Assembly (NCBI GenBank): GCA_963210315.1
Contig: OY723290.1
Location: 434,001-498,000, forward strand
Origin: Rhynchopus euleeides
Lineage: Eukaryota; Euglenozoa; Diplonemea; Diplonemida; Diplonemidae
Length of the DNA stretch: 64,000 bases
Direction of reading: 5' to 3'
Shown here: piece by piece, positions 1-10,790 of the stretch
Layout: each line of letters starts with the position of its first letter
Numbering within the stretch: position 1 is the stretch's first letter
The notes under the pieces: model-generated
Seen by the model: only the letters and a program-made list of their open reading frames with translations
What the model was told of the DNA's origin: nothing
Databases searched by the model: none
Translations under genes and position numbers: made by a program

Positions 1-2738
1 CAGCGGCATCCTCCCCGACGCGTGGACACGAGCAGTCATCATCCCGATCCTGAAACCGGGGAAGCCAGCAACGGCAGCGTCCTCGTACCGACCAATCGCG
101 CTCACCAGCACAGCGTGCAAGGTGCTAGAAAAAATGATGAAGAGGCGCATGGAGCAGCTCATGCTCGACGACGCCTACCCACAGGTGGAGGGGCACTGCG
201 CGAACCAGGCAGGGTTCCAGCGGCTGAGATCGACAACCGACCAACTAGCCTACATCACCCAAACAGCGACGGACGCCCTCTCCTCCGGAAAGGCAGCTGT
301 CACCCTGTACTTCGACCTCGAGAAAGCCTTCGACAAGGTCAGCAAGCACGCAGTCATCAACAGTGTCAGACGGAAGGGCTTCCCCCCGAAATTCACCAGA
401 TGGCTACACAACTACCTCAGCAACCGCCGAGCCGCCGCACAGGTGCACGGGGTAAGAAGCGACTACTACGACTTCAACAACGGGGTCCCGCAGGGAACAG
501 TGCTCTCGCCCCTGCTCTTCAACTGCGTGATGGACGATGTATCTCGAGCCATCACCGCCTCCCCTAACATCCACCCAGCGGTGTTCGCAGATGACATCGC
601 AGTACTCGTCGTCGGGGACAACTACACTGAAGCCCTAAGCACCGCACAGGGCGTCATATCCACACTCGCCGCCGAAATCCCACTCCACGGGCTGCAGCTC
701 TCCCCCAGTAAATGCTGCTACACGCTGATGGGAACGACGCCCGCAGCGTTGGGCGAGCACAGACGCATGGAGCTCCCAGACGGCACCCCCCTCCAGCACG
801 AATCGACAGCGAAGTACCTCGGGGTCTACATCGATGCCTGCCACACGATGACAGACCACGTCGACCACGTCGTGACCACCTGCATGCGACGCCTGAGCAT
901 TCTGCGTATGTTGGCAGGCACTGACTGGGGCTCAAGTGGAGACACGCTGCGCCAGGCCTACCTGACATATGTCTACCCCATCCTGATGTACGCCGCCAGC
1001 GTCTACACCCCTGGCCTGTCCACGAAGAACCTCAAACGCCTGCGAGATGTCCACCGCATGGCAGCCCTGATCATCACGGGCTGTATGAAGAACACCAGCA
1101 CGGCAAAGCTCCTCTGGGAATCACACCTGCGAGACCTCGACCTCGACTTCAAGGTCGCGGTGTGCACAGACCACGAACGCTTCCGCCGCGTGCCCCACTC
1201 CCCAGGATACCGGGCGCAACTAAACACCGGGAACACGGGAGGCAGCTGGCTACATCAGGCACGGAGTCTGGTAAAATCCTCGAAGGTCGACGGGCGCACC
1301 CCCCTGCTGGCCCCCCTGCATGCAGCACACCCCATCCCCCCCTGGGAATGGAACCTGGTGCTGCCACGAGTACACATCCTGGCGACGCTGCCGGGGCTCA
1401 CCGCCCCAAAGGCCGCCACCCCGAAAGACACCCTCCGGGACCTGGCAGAGCAGACCATCCAGGCCCTCCCGACATGCGCCTGGCATGTGTACACCGACGG
1501 GTCAGTCTCCAACTCCACATCGCGGCAACAGCAGGGCGGCGCAGGAGCAGCGGTGTACAGCATGCCGGAGGGCCGCCTCAGGAAAAAGCTCGCCTGGCCG
1601 GCAGGACTCCGCTGCATCAGCTACCAGGCGGAGCTGGTGGCCATCAGAGAATCCCTCGCTCACCTATGCACCCTGGTATCCCCAGGCGAAACGATCGCCA
1701 TCCTCACAGACTCGCAGAGCGCACTGAACGCGCTGCTGAGCGGCCCGCAGCGAGCGAGAGGATCCACCGAATGGGACATCTGGAGGTGGTTGAACGAGCT
1801 CGCCCAAACCCACGATGTCACCACCCACCTCCGCTACATCCCGTCACACGTTGGGGTAGCAGGGAACGAACTCGCTGACAAACAGGCGCAAATCGGTGCC
1901 TTCCGGCCGCAGATGGAACCGGTTAGCCTCGCGTCGGCTCGTGTCGTCCTCCGCCGACACATCTACAACGACGCAACGGTGCCCCGCACGGACAGCGTGT
2001 ACGCGTACCGTTCGGGAATCGGGGAGACGCGACTGCAACGCCCCGACCTCCGCATGGAGGGACTCACCCGCTTAGGGGAAACCACCATCCGCCGACTCCG
2101 GGCCGACCACCACCGCCTGGTCTACGACCATGACATCCCGGGCACGGCACAACCACCTTGCCAACCCTGCCTGAAGCATGCGCCGGGCCACCCCCCGCCT
2201 GGGGTCTCACTGAAGCACCTCTTCTTCGGCTGCCCCGCGACAGCGTCGGCCCGACACCACCTCACAGCCACAAACGTGCACAACCTGCTGTTGCACAACT
2301 GCAAGGAGGCGCTGCGCTACCTGGCCGAGGCAGGGGTAACGGAGCACGGCGAGAAGGACTACCTGAACGCGTGAACCAAATAACATCATCAGAGAACAAG
2401 GGCTTCGGCCCGACCTCCCAGCACCCCCCCCCCCATCCCAGCCCCACGTCACTTACCACAGGCCGCCAGGCGCGTCAGCGTCGGCGACCGCCCGCCCCCA
2501 GTCTGAGAGGCATCAGCCGAATCTCGGTGGAGGCGGGCACAAAACAAAAGGGAGAGTCGTCACTGTGCATATCAGCACGGTCCCGCCCTCTGTGCCAGAC
2601 CAACACACCACCAAAGGAAAAGAGGAAGAGGCGACGTAAGGCAATGCCTCCGTGCGGCCAGGAGAACACGAAATAGCGACCCCCTCTACGGGGAATGCTA
2701 CGAGCACGGCCAAAAATCGTTCAAATCGTTCAAAATAA
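1..2738 (+). mobile_element. non-LTR retrotransposon (LINE), 5' part outside window
   Basis: The element covers the coding region (2-2374) and a 3' untranslated part of about 360 bp. It ends near 2738 in a short tandem tail of the type TCGTTCAAA repeated about twice, not in poly(A). The 3' boundary is set by a second, 5'-truncated copy at 18728-19284 on the minus strand, which matches 2190-2738 closely and then diverges. Elements of the I/Jockey/Tad group often end in short tandem repeats, which fits the RNase H and Cys/His knuckle of the ORF. The 5' end is cut by the window edge. Confidence 0.85.
2..2374 (+). CDS. LINE ORF2: reverse transcriptase plus RNase H (5' partial)
   Basis: The reading frame is open from base 2; the first visible residues (SGILPDAWTRAVIIPILKPG, then SYRPIALTS) are the start of an RT domain, so the true start is upstream. 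Counting from a GTG at 122, the RT motifs are YFDLEKAFDKV (about 62-72), GVPQGTVLSPLLF (about 122-135) and the catalytic FADD box at 155-158. An RNase H domain starts near residue 455 (YTDGS, then ELVAIRE, LTDSQSAL and PSHVGVAGNELAD), with the four acidic/His positions expected of an active site. A CxxC...H...C knuckle (CQPC, then HLFFGCP) lies near the C-terminus, as in I- and Jockey-like LINEs. No stop interrupts the visible frame, so this copy looks recent. Clade assignment is inference. Confidence 0.9.
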   Translation, partial: SGILPDAWTRAVIIPILKPGKPATAASSYRPIALTSTACKVLEKMMKRRMEQLMLDDAYPQVEGHCANQAGFQRLRSTTDQLAYITQTATDALSSGKAAVTLYFDLEKAFDKVSKHAVINSVRRKGFPPKFTRWLHNYLSNRRAAAQVHGVRSDYYDFNNGVPQGTVLSPLLFNCVMDDVSRAITASPNIHPAVFADDIAVLVVGDNYTEALSTAQGVISTLAAEIPLHGLQLSPSKCCYTLMGTTPAALGEHRRMELPDGTPLQHESTAKYLGVYIDACHTMTDHVDHVVTTCMRRLSILRMLAGTDWGSSGDTLRQAYLTYVYPILMYAASVYTPGLSTKNLKRLRDVHRMAALIITGCMKNTSTAKLLWESHLRDLDLDFKVAVCTDHERFRRVPHSPGYRAQLNTGNTGGSWLHQARSLVKSSKVDGRTPLLAPLHAAHPIPPWEWNLVLPRVHILATLPGLTAPKAATPKDTLRDLAEQTIQALPTCAWHVYTDGSVSNSTSRQQQGGAGAAVYSMPEGRLRKKLAWPAGLRCISYQAELVAIRESLAHLCTLVSPGETIAILTDSQSALNALLSGPQRARGSTEWDIWRWLNELAQTHDVTTHLRYIPSHVGVAGNELADKQAQIGAFRPQMEPVSLASARVVLRRHIYNDATVPRTDSVYAYRSGIGETRLQRPDLRMEGLTRLGETTIRRLRADHHRLVYDHDIPGTAQPPCQPCLKHAPGHPPPGVSLKHLFFGCPATASARHHLTATNVHNLLLHNCKEALRYLAEAGVTEHGEKDYLNA

Positions 2739-3099
2739 TGAAATGCCTGGGGCCCAACCCCCCCTTTTTTAAAACAAATCTGGATCAGTCTGACCCAAGG
2801 CTTTGAAGCCTCTTCGGACCCATTTTCTCCGGCTCCAAGCACGAAGGTCACCTATGTATAGAAGCAAATATGGACACTGGATCCACCACGAAGCGCAGCA
2901 GGAGAGCCCAGGGCACCCCCCGACAAAGCGAACATGACACGCGTGGCAGAAATATAAAAGAGAAAACACATCCAGAGCAGGAGAATAAATGTAAAAGAGA
3001 GGGGGGGGGGGGGGCGGGCGTGCCGTTTTGCTTTGGCTGACGCTTTTGCGGTGGCTGGAGCTTCAGGGAGGAGCATTGCCAGCGACACGCTGTCAAGCG

Positions 3100-3102
<3 letters not shown>

Positions 3103-3134
<32 letters not shown>
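3103..3134. repeat. (GA)n microsatellite
   Basis: About 16 uninterrupted GA units, followed by GACGGAGACGGAG. A plain simple repeat. Confidence 0.95.
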
Positions 3135-3135
<1 letters not shown>

Positions 3136-3212
3136 GGAGACGGAGAAAAGGCAGTGTTTTTTCCATGCCGGACGGGGGGGTACAAAGTACCTCCCCGGCG
3201 GGGCCAGACCCC

Positions 3213-3243
3213 AAATGTACCCCCCCGGGGGGGTACATTTTTT
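3213..3243. repeat. poly-C/poly-G hairpin
   Basis: AAATGTAC followed by C7 then G7 and GTACATTT forms a near-perfect palindrome with no loop. The same half-site (AATGTACCCCCCC) is found near 4178-4190, which suggests a shared terminal motif of a small repeat family. Confidence 0.6.
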
Positions 3244-3459
3244 TAAACTTGTTCTGTACTGAGCAAGGGGCACTTTTTGGCACGTAGGCCGCCGAAAAAA
3301 TATACTATGGCTTCGGGGAGCCCAGCTCTTTCAAATAACGACACTTTCTGGCGGAAAAGGTGTGGGTGGTGGGCCCGGGTGTGGGTCGGGAGGGTGGCCG
3401 ACTACATCCAGCCTGAGGGTCCCTGTCTGAAGGGGACCCCCTGTGGCGTATGTCTGGTG

Positions 3460-3590
3460 AAGTCACATCAGGTAGCCTCAGGAAGACGCAGCCATCTCAC
3501 ACAGAATCTATCCACCCGCAAGGAACAGATGTTCACTACCGTGGCCTCCGGCGGCTGGGGGGCTCCGCCCCCCAGACCCCCCTGTGCTGT
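3460..3590 (-). repeat. dispersed repeat R3, copy 1
   Basis: Its reverse complement matches 55095-55235 over most of about 130 bp. It contains the GC-rich hairpin GGGGGGCGGAGCCCCCC, then CCGCCGGAGGCCACGGTAGT, TCTGTTCCTTGCG and GCTGCGTC..CTGAGGCTAC. A shorter third copy is at 55313-55365. Family unknown; no coding capacity seen. Confidence 0.7.
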
Positions 3591-4431
3591 GTGTCTGTCG
3601 AGTAGACATATGCCCAGCCACCGAAGGCAACCCCTTCTTTACCCCGTCCACCTGGCTGTATCAGATGGCCGAGCTGTTCAGTGCAAGCCTCAGCTACACT
3701 ACAATGCCGCACACACGTGGGCAGAGAGTGAATGCAGGGACAGGCGTGCATGCACGGGCCGGATCTCAGAGGCACTGTTGCACAAGCACCTCCAGACATC
3801 AGCTACCCGAAGTGCAATGACTTCAAGGACCGCAGGGAGGACGGCGGGAGGGGTGTGGGGCTAGCGCCAGCCACTTTTCTTCGGCAATTGCTGACCCCTT
3901 CGTGCCCAGTAAGACACAGCCAAGCCAGCAACGTTCACCTGTGACGACCAACCCCTCCAACTGACCTCGACCGGTATCGTGCCATCAGTTCGTTGAGACG
4001 GTCCCAAATCTGACCGTTGTATCAACATACAAAGCCCACGGGAAGATCTCATTGCGGTTTTCGGTGTCGGCGACGGGATAACTGTCACAGAGCTGGCACA
4101 GAAAGCCGCACAACGTCAGATTACTGCCAGAATACTGCAAATGAAGCCCTTTTCCGGACACACCATACACCTTAAAAAATGTACCCCCCCGAATCCCGAT
4201 TTCCGGAATCCTGGAAAAAACACTGAAAGGGAATAAAAAAAATCAAAAAAAGAAACCAGCGGGAAAAAAAACAATCACCCACACGCGAATTCCTCTCCCT
4301 TTATCAAATCATCCTAGGCAACCCCCCCCCCCCACGGGGGGAAACACAATCGAGGCTTTACAACATCACGGCCCCACGTTGGCTGGCGTGACCTCCTCCC
4401 TAAACACACCCCGACTCCACCCCTCCACCGC

Positions 4432-5886
4432 TCAGCCCTCAGCACCGCCCTGCCTCCAGGCATTGTGCGCGGCATCGGTGTAGCGGGTGGCTGGGCTGGC
4501 TGTCCCAACGGGGCTGCGCGCTCCGTGGGTCGGGCTCCGCGCCCCGCCGGCAGGGCTGCGCGCGCCGCCTGCAGGGGACCCGAGTCCGCCGGGCGACCCG
4601 GGCACAGGCGAGCCCTGGGCTGCGGGCGACGCGAAGGGCGAGGCGGCTGTGGGAGACCCTGCTGGGGAGAAGTGCCGCGGGCTGCCGTACGCAGTGGCGG
4701 CATGCCTGTGCTGCTGCTGGTCGCGGTGGAACCGCGGGGTGTGGGCGCCATCGCTGCCACGGCTCCCCGACGCCCCTGTGTGCACATTGCTGTGCCCCAG
4801 GCTGTCGTCCCGCGGGGACCCCGCCTGCCTCGGGGAATGCAGCGGGCTCGTCTTGCTCTTCCGCACCGGACGCTGCTCCGGTCCCACATCCAGAGGTGCA
4901 ATCCCCCCCGCAGGAAGCGTGCGACGCTTCATCAGCTGGTCCGCCCTCGGGTCGGCACGCTTCTTGGGGGGGTGGTTCTGCTGCTGGAAGATGGGCAGCG
5001 TGTGCAGGTGCGCCTTCAGGGCCTCGCAGGCCGCCGCATTCGACGTCTCCCCTGAAAACAGCTCGCTCTGCTTGCCGTAGCACAGCTGCTGCAGGATCTC
5101 ACGCGCAGAGGGGCGGTCCTCCGCATGCCTGCTGAGCATCCCGCAGAGCATCATCGAGAACTTCTTGGAGTACCCCTTCTCCACGGTGTCCTGCATGATC
5201 CGCGAGGCTGTCTTCGTCCCGAGGGTGATGCCCGCCCCCTCCTTGTCGTTCAGCACCTCCGCGTTGATCGGCTGCATCTTGAGGGACACCAGCTCCAGCA
5301 CGCAGACACCCAAATTCCAGATGTCCACCTTGTTGGTGTACTTCTCGCCGAGCATGACCTCTGGCGCATAGTAGTAAGGCGTGCCGACAACCGTGTTGTG
5401 CCCCCGGATGTTGTATGTCGCAGACAGGCCGAAGTCACCCAGCTTCAGGTCGCCGTTGGCGTCGAAGAGGATGTTGCCCGTCTTCACATCGCGGTGCCAC
5501 ATGTCACGCTCGTGGAGGTACTGCAGTGCGGAGGCGATCTGCGTGATCCACTTCACAAGCGTGGCCTCGGAGAAGGGCTTGAGCTGCCCCTTCTTCGCCT
5601 TGCGGAACAGCTGATAGAGGTCGCCCCCCGGGCAGTACTCCATCACAATGCAGAGGTAGAGGTCCTTCGCACCGCGGTATTCAAAGCTCTCCTCCAGCCG
5701 CACGACGTGCTTGTGGCAGACATCCTTCATGATGTTCACCTCCGTCTGCGCCCTCCTGAGGCAGCCGCTGTCGCCGCATTTGATTGTCTTCAGGACGTAG
5801 ATCTCACCGTCCGCCTTCCGGCGGACCTTGTACACCTTGCCCTGCCCGCCCTGCCCCAGCTTCTCCACCTTCTCGTAACGCTCCAT
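4432..5886 (-). CDS. NEK-like serine/threonine protein kinase
   Basis: A 484-residue protein starting at ATG 5886 with a complete kinase domain of about 270 residues. Visible elements are the glycine loop GQGGQG (11-16), ATP-binding Lys33 (YVLK), catalytic HRDVKTGN (131-138), metal-binding DFG (151-153), T-loop VGTPYYYAPE (167-176) and the DIWNLG helix. All catalytic residues are present, so it should be active. The short N-terminal start right at the kinase domain and the HRDVKTGNI/VGTP pattern resemble NIMA-related kinases, which usually act in cilia, centrosome or mitosis. The remaining 200 or so residues are low-complexity Pro/Ser/Gly/Ala, including tandem SPAGGAR and SPTHGAR units, with no second domain. 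It is encoded in one exon as far as can be seen. Subfamily assignment is inference. Confidence 0.9.
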   Translation of the reverse strand: MERYEKVEKLGQGGQGKVYKVRRKADGEIYVLKTIKCGDSGCLRRAQTEVNIMKDVCHKHVVRLEESFEYRGAKDLYLCIVMEYCPGGDLYQLFRKAKKGQLKPFSEATLVKWITQIASALQYLHERDMWHRDVKTGNILFDANGDLKLGDFGLSATYNIRGHNTVVGTPYYYAPEVMLGEKYTNKVDIWNLGVCVLELVSLKMQPINAEVLNDKEGAGITLGTKTASRIMQDTVEKGYSKKFSMMLCGMLSRHAEDRPSAREILQQLCYGKQSELFSGETSNAAACEALKAHLHTLPIFQQQNHPPKKRADPRADQLMKRRTLPAGGIAPLDVGPEQRPVRKSKTSPLHSPRQAGSPRDDSLGHSNVHTGASGSRGSDGAHTPRFHRDQQQHRHAATAYGSPRHFSPAGSPTAASPFASPAAQGSPVPGSPGGLGSPAGGARSPAGGARSPTHGARSPVGTASPATRYTDAAHNAWRQGGAEG

Positions 5887-8759
5887 AGCTTATGCTGTGG
5901 GGCAACACGAGTCAGGCAGAAGGTGGGGGAAGGGGGGGGGATACGATATCCGATCGAAACAGGCGGAGTGTCGGATCGGGGGAGGGGACGGGGTGGTGTG
6001 GGTTGGGGTGCTGTTATCGCGGAGATAAGAGGCACCTGCTGGGAGGGTGGTGGTGGGGTGGTGGTGGTGGTGGTGGTGAGGTGGTGGCGGGGTGGGATCC
6101 TGTTCGTGTGGGGAAATGCGAAAATCCCACCCGGGAGAGATACTAACAGCCACACAGCCACTCTCTCAGAGGGTACCTCAGGTCGTTTTTGCTCGCGTTT
6201 TTGCACCACAGCAGCGTTGGCTAGGCGTGGGAGGAGGTCGAAAAATGACGACTGGCAAGCAGGTTTGCTGGGCTCCAGCCGTTCCCAAATCGCCTCTGCA
6301 ACGTTGACGCGTATTGCACACACTTATGACTCGGATGGGTTTCCGAAGCGAGGACTATGTTGTGCGCAATATCTTTCCCCACAAGGATGTGGCCCTCAAC
6401 ATGACTGTTGTGGGAAAGGCGGGCTGCGCAGCAGTTGTGGCGGAGATACCGGCCACACCCGTAAACCCGCAAGACCTCAAACCTGCACGACCAATGCAAA
6501 CCCGCATTCGCCTGATGTCTGCCCTGTTATCACAAGTGGATCGGAGCCCCTGCCACTGCAGCTGACAATCAGGCATGACAAGCTGCTGCAAAGCCTTCCT
6601 CGAATAAATCAAAAGCGGGGCAATACAAAATGATCAGAGGCCATACAAAGGGGCTGGGATGATGCAAAATGCGGATGCCAAGGTTGAAGGGCGTCATCCG
6701 AAAGGAGGCTGACTGACGTGCCACGGGGTGGGGGTGGGGTGGGATGCTGGCCACCGGGTTTGCGCCTTGGCCCTGAGCCCCGATTTCGCAGCCTCGGCAG
6801 GACCACAGCTGCGAGGTGAGGAGGCGTATTTCCTGGGGCTGGATTCCCCCCTCCTCCCCGCCCCGGCCTGCAATCCTCCTGCTGTCAAGACGTACAACAG
6901 AAGTCTCCATTTTGGGAGGGTCTCGGAAGATTCACTCTCAAATATGGCGTTCGTTCTTCTCAGGCGGTACCGAACACAACACACAAACGAGGCGGTGCTA
7001 CACCCCCGGCCTCAGCTGGAGGGAAGCGCCACACAACACAACACAAGGCAACGCGAGTCTCGGACAATGGGGTGGTACAGCTGCTCCATGCCAAGCTCAT
7101 TTCACAACCCACCCCAGCCCCCAGCCTGCTGCGCTTGGAAAAGGAGCAGAAGGGCAGAAGGGCAGTGGGGTGTGTGGGGTGACCCGGGAGAAACAGCGAA
7201 GCGCACGCGTTGGGCATCCGCTTCGGCATCGAAGATTCTCCTATCGCAAACATCATTTCGTGGTACACTTCTTTTTTTCACGTCGCTGGCATGCGGAAAG
7301 GCACGGCAGGTGGTGGGGGAGAGATTGGCAGATAGATCTACAACAGGAAAGCACGCCTTCTCTGCCGCTTTGAACGATTTCATGGTGTGATTCAATAGGG
7401 GTTCTATGCCAGTTCTGGGGCCCCTTAAGGAATCCTTCGAGAAATGTACCCTAGGAAAATGGTAGCTAACTTGGCCCCAACATGGGCTGATCCTCGCAAT
7501 CCTGAAGGCCTGGGGCCTCTCCAGCACTGTTTGAGGTGGATATGGTCTGACTGACCCCGAAAAAGCGGGTTTCTGTTGAGGAAAAGGCTGTGGGCACCTC
7601 GGCCTTCTGACCACCTCGACCTCAGAGAGAGGGCAGCTCACAGGAGCTCAAGTTGATCCGGTGAGGCAGCAGCAACATGGCGCAGCAACATGCCGACACA
7701 CCAAACGTCCTCCCTTCGAGGCGAGGGCACCGGGAGGGGAAGCCCGGGTCGGCGCCCTCCCTCAAGGCCTGAGGTCCTGCCTGATAATTGACGGTCCCGG
7801 GTTCAAAACCCGCTCAGGTGCTGTGTGTCGTCGACACCGTGACTGCGGCAGTCGACATCCCAGACGAGTCGCCCCTCCTCGGTGCAAAGTACATCGGGCG
7901 AGGCTCCCCTCGGGGGAACGCCGTCGGGAGATGTGCTGGAGCCACCGCGCTCGATTCTGGGTTGTCCGCCATGTGCTGTCATGGACCTGCGTATTCGGGC
8001 GTGAAAACCGTAGGTGGTTCGATTCCCAGAACTTGGGTAGGATATCCTATGGGATAACCTCCACGGGATGTTGCTTCTCGCGTTGGATATCCTACGCCAA
8101 GGTGGAACCCTGCAGAAGACACGAGAGTAACAGAGAGGGACATCCCACGGATATCCCGCTCTGTTACCTCTCTGTTCCCTCGGGGACCCCGAGAGAACGT
8201 CACCCCCCTTCGGCCTGGGCTTGTGGCACTGGCTGGGCTGCTTCTTGTACAGGTCGATGGAGTGAACGCGCTGGGTTATTGCGCCAGGTATTAGCTTCGG
8301 CAAACTGCAGCAGAGTGGGTGGCTCTCCAGTTGTGCTGGGAAGACACTGCGGACACCCCCCCACCGCCCACCTCCCCCCCCAGGTTCTGCATCCCATGTT
8401 CCCGTCACCAAAGAGCCCTACATCAGAGAAATGTGACATTTTTTAATCGGGAAGTGAATTCCCCCCCTTGACTTGGACCATAAAGTGGTCAAGTAGTGTA
8501 TCTCCCCAGTAGAAACCTGCACAGACATTTCCTGAAGGATTGTGGGCCGGTGTTCTATGCCAGTTCTATGCCATGTCTATGCCAGTTCTGGGGGGTTCCT
8601 GAATCACACCATTTCAACGATTTTTTTGGACCCGTGCTCTTCCAACCACGAGGTGCAGGGGTTTATTTGCTCCCACAGCCTTGCGCCAGAGCAGCACGCC
8701 AGCCGGAGGCGCTGTCAAACGCTGAGTTGAGTGAAGCTGAGAGAGAATCCACCACCCCC
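5887..8759. other. intergenic, no gene recognised
   Basis: Upstream flank of the kinase gene and downstream flank of the coiled-coil gene. It holds a (GTG)n-rich stretch around 6040-6090, a G/T-rich tract near 6725-6745, and around 8040-8200 a cluster of GGATATCC half-palindromes with an imperfect hairpin (GAGTAACAGAGAGGGACATC against CTCTGTTACCTCTCTG). Several open frames of 60-260 codons exist but none shows domains or codon-level support. The kinase promoter should lie just above 5886. Confidence 0.55.
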
Positions 8760-9488
8760 CTACATGAAGGTGATGTACCCCTTGCGATACGCCCGCCGCT
8801 TCTCAGACTGCCGCAGCATCTCCAGCTTCTCCGCCTTCCTCCGGTGCTCCGCCTCCTGCTCGGCACGCTGCTGCTCCAACACAGGGGCTGCCTCACGCGT
8901 CATCTCCAGCTCCTTCTGGAGCAGCTCCTCCCGCATCACCTCGTCCTGCCGCCGGCGCTCCCGCAGGATCACATCCAAGTCACTCCGCTCTGCCTCCTTC
9001 ATGATCAGCGATGCGTTGCGCGTCAGCCGATCCTGCTCGGCGTGGCGATCGAGGTTATCCTTGATCCCATTCAGACGCGAGACGAGCCGCTTGCACCGTG
9101 TGTGGTACTCCTCCTGAGCCTGGGCCATATCCGCCTCTTGCACGACACGGCGCTCCTCCAGGAGCACGCTCCACTGCGCATCCAGGTCGTCAAGCGTGAC
9201 GGCGGCTGCCGGCACGCTGGTTGCGCTGCGCAGCCCTTCGAGTGCCTTCTCAGCCTCCCGCACCTTCGCGTCGCGCTCCACCGCCTCCCCCCCGAGGATG
9301 GCGGCGACGTCGTGCTGCAGGCGTGCCACGTGCCCCAGCAGCCGGGCGCGCACCCCTGTGCGATACTCAGCGTCCTCCTCAGCGTCGACACCGCGTCTGC
9401 CCTCAAGTCTGTCGAAGTTGTCGGCACAGGCCTGGCAGGAGTCCAGCTCACGCTTCAGCTGGTCGAGCAGCGCGGTTAGGTCAACCAT
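8760..9488 (-). CDS. coiled-coil protein of unknown function
   Basis: A 242-residue single-exon frame with ATG at 9488 and TAG at 8760. It is almost wholly charged and helical: a leading helix (LTALLDQLKRELDSCQACAD), a middle part with LLGHVARLQHDVAAIL, and from about residue 110 to the end a long Glu/Arg/Gln-rich coiled coil (RRRQDEVMREELLQKELEM and similar). It ends in basic KRRAYRKGYITFM. There is no signal peptide, membrane segment or catalytic motif. Such proteins are often cytoskeletal or axonemal, but that is only a guess. Its start lies about 80 bp from the TCGACAGTCGA array, so its promoter is squeezed against a repeat. Confidence 0.75.
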   Translation of the reverse strand: MVDLTALLDQLKRELDSCQACADNFDRLEGRRGVDAEEDAEYRTGVRARLLGHVARLQHDVAAILGGEAVERDAKVREAEKALEGLRSATSVPAAAVTLDDLDAQWSVLLEERRVVQEADMAQAQEEYHTRCKRLVSRLNGIKDNLDRHAEQDRLTRNASLIMKEAERSDLDVILRERRRQDEVMREELLQKELEMTREAAPVLEQQRAEQEAEHRRKAEKLEMLRQSEKRRAYRKGYITFM

Positions 9489-9518
9489 GCCAGAAGAGGG
9501 GTGGAGGGGAAGATGGGA

Positions 9519-9533
9519 GGGGGGGGGGGGGGG
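9519..9533. repeat. G15 homopolymer
   Basis: An uninterrupted G run directly upstream of the coiled-coil gene. It is one of many runs of 14-30 G or C in this window. Confidence 0.9.
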
Positions 9534-9566
9534 TCGCAGCTGGGTGCACGACGCGCTGTCGGGGTC

Positions 9567-9765
9567 TTCGACTGTCGATTCGACAGTCGAATCGACAGCA
9601 AAATCGACTGTCGACTGTCGACAGGTCGACTGTCGATTCGACTGTCGACCCGTCGACAGTCGACAGTCGATTTTGCTGTCGATCGACAGTCGATTCGACC
9701 TGTCGACTGTCGACAGGTCGACAGTCGATTTCGACAGCTATACCTGTCGACAGCTTCGACAGGTC
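9567..9765. repeat. TCGACAGTCGA palindromic array, left block
   Basis: About 200 bp of overlapping units TCGACAGTCGA, TCGACTGTCGA and CGACAGGTCGA, i.e. a simple-sequence array whose units are palindromes or near palindromes. A second array of the same units is at 16495-16860, so the two blocks bracket the transposon mosaic between them. Confidence 0.9.
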
Positions 9766-10353
9766 GGATACTGGTTCACTGACCGGTAGACAGCCTGAGT
9801 GACCTGACCCGGTCACTCAGACACTGAGTCATCTCAGACCCGTGGGTTTCTTTACCAGTTTCAGATTCAGATCTGCTGATCCAGAACCGCACCCTCTCCT
9901 TCCACACCAATTGTATCAGCTGCTCATGGGTCCGAGTGACGACGATAGCAATGACGATGGCTCCATAGCAAAGATGGCTACCACTGTCAAAGCTCATCTG
10001 GAACAGAAACTGTCCCAGATGGAAGTCTCCTGTATAAATACAGGGTTCGGGTTTCCCACGAGTGTAACGCAGATACGTGCAGGTGTGTCAAGAGAGTGTG
10101 CAGCTCACAGCAGTTCCTCATCCTTGGTTCTGAACCCCACAGTTCTTCGAATCACAGGGACAAGATCCAAACGATCAGGCTTTCCCGGACGCGCGGGGTT
10201 CAACTGGTGAAGACCGTTGTTGAGAGACCTTAGCGGAGGTCGACGTAGGCTTATCGCATGCTACGGCAGGGATGAGGACTCAGCCGCCACCCCGGTGGTT
10301 TGCAGGTTGAACAGGTTGTGTGGTTCCACTGTTCAACGTAGGTCGGCCTGTCT

Positions 10354-10790
10354 GATAAGCACGGTTTGCCCCCCGGGCGGGATCCCGGGCGGGCCCGGCC
10401 GGGTTCCGGGAAATTCCGGGAATCCCGGCCGGGAAATCCCGGGATCCCGGCCGGGAAATCCCGGGATGACCCCGGGGTATCCCGGGGTCATCCCGGGACC
10501 CCCCCGGGGTCAGGTGTAGGTGGGTGGTAAGATGACTTGAGAGTTTTGCACATTGCACATTGCACGCTGCCGTTGCCCCCTTCCCCTTTGCGATCCACCC
10601 GATGTCATTAGTTTTTGCTGGACCCGACTATTTCACCTCACATATACCGCACGTGACTTGGACCCCACAACCCCGCCCCGCCCCCCCCCCCCCCCCCACG
10701 TAACTGCGCCGCATACACACACCCGGCAGAGAAACCTTCCACAACAGCAAACATGCACCGTACTCTTTTGTTACTCCTCATTTTTTTTCC
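10354..10790. other. GC-rich palindromic tract and transposase upstream region
   Basis: 10370-10508 is made of CCCGGGATCCCGG and CCGGCCGGGAAATCCC-type palindromes and matches, inverted, 14275-14405. After it come a TTGCACATTGCACATTGCAC short tandem, a C17 run at 10681-10697 and the likely promoter or first exon of the transposase. The true start codon could not be fixed. Confidence 0.5.

Larger units (their letters stand above)
2739..4431. other. intergenic, no gene recognised
   Basis: This stretch lies between the LINE and the kinase gene. It holds a G14 run (3001-3014), a (GA)n microsatellite, a poly-C/poly-G hairpin and one copy of a dispersed 130-bp repeat, listed separately. The sequence AATGTACCCCCC at 3213-3226 recurs as AAAATGTACCCCCCC at 4176-4190 in an arrangement that could be the two ends of an inverted-repeat element, but no target duplication is visible. 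The open frames here have no recognisable protein features. Confidence 0.6.

Noticed and set aside
122-124. GTG at 122 as the start of the LINE ORF
   Set aside because: The frame is open to the window edge and upstream residues match the RT domain, so the start is outside the window.
3213-4190. Possible 1-kb element between inverted AATGTACCCCCC motifs
   Set aside because: Only about 20 bp match, no target duplication is visible, and the left copy is itself a palindrome, so boundaries cannot be set.
7780-8030. Two tRNA-like B-boxes (GGTTCAAAACC near 7800 and GGTTCGATTCC near 8017)
   Set aside because: No acceptor or anticodon stems, no A-box at the right distance, and the T-stem does not pair. 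Could be a decayed tRNA-derived SINE, but that cannot be supported.
9481-9816. Open frames across the TCGACAGTCGA arrays, also at 16395-17175
   Set aside because: Simple repeat translations (DCRFDSR type); all frames stay open because the unit lacks stops.
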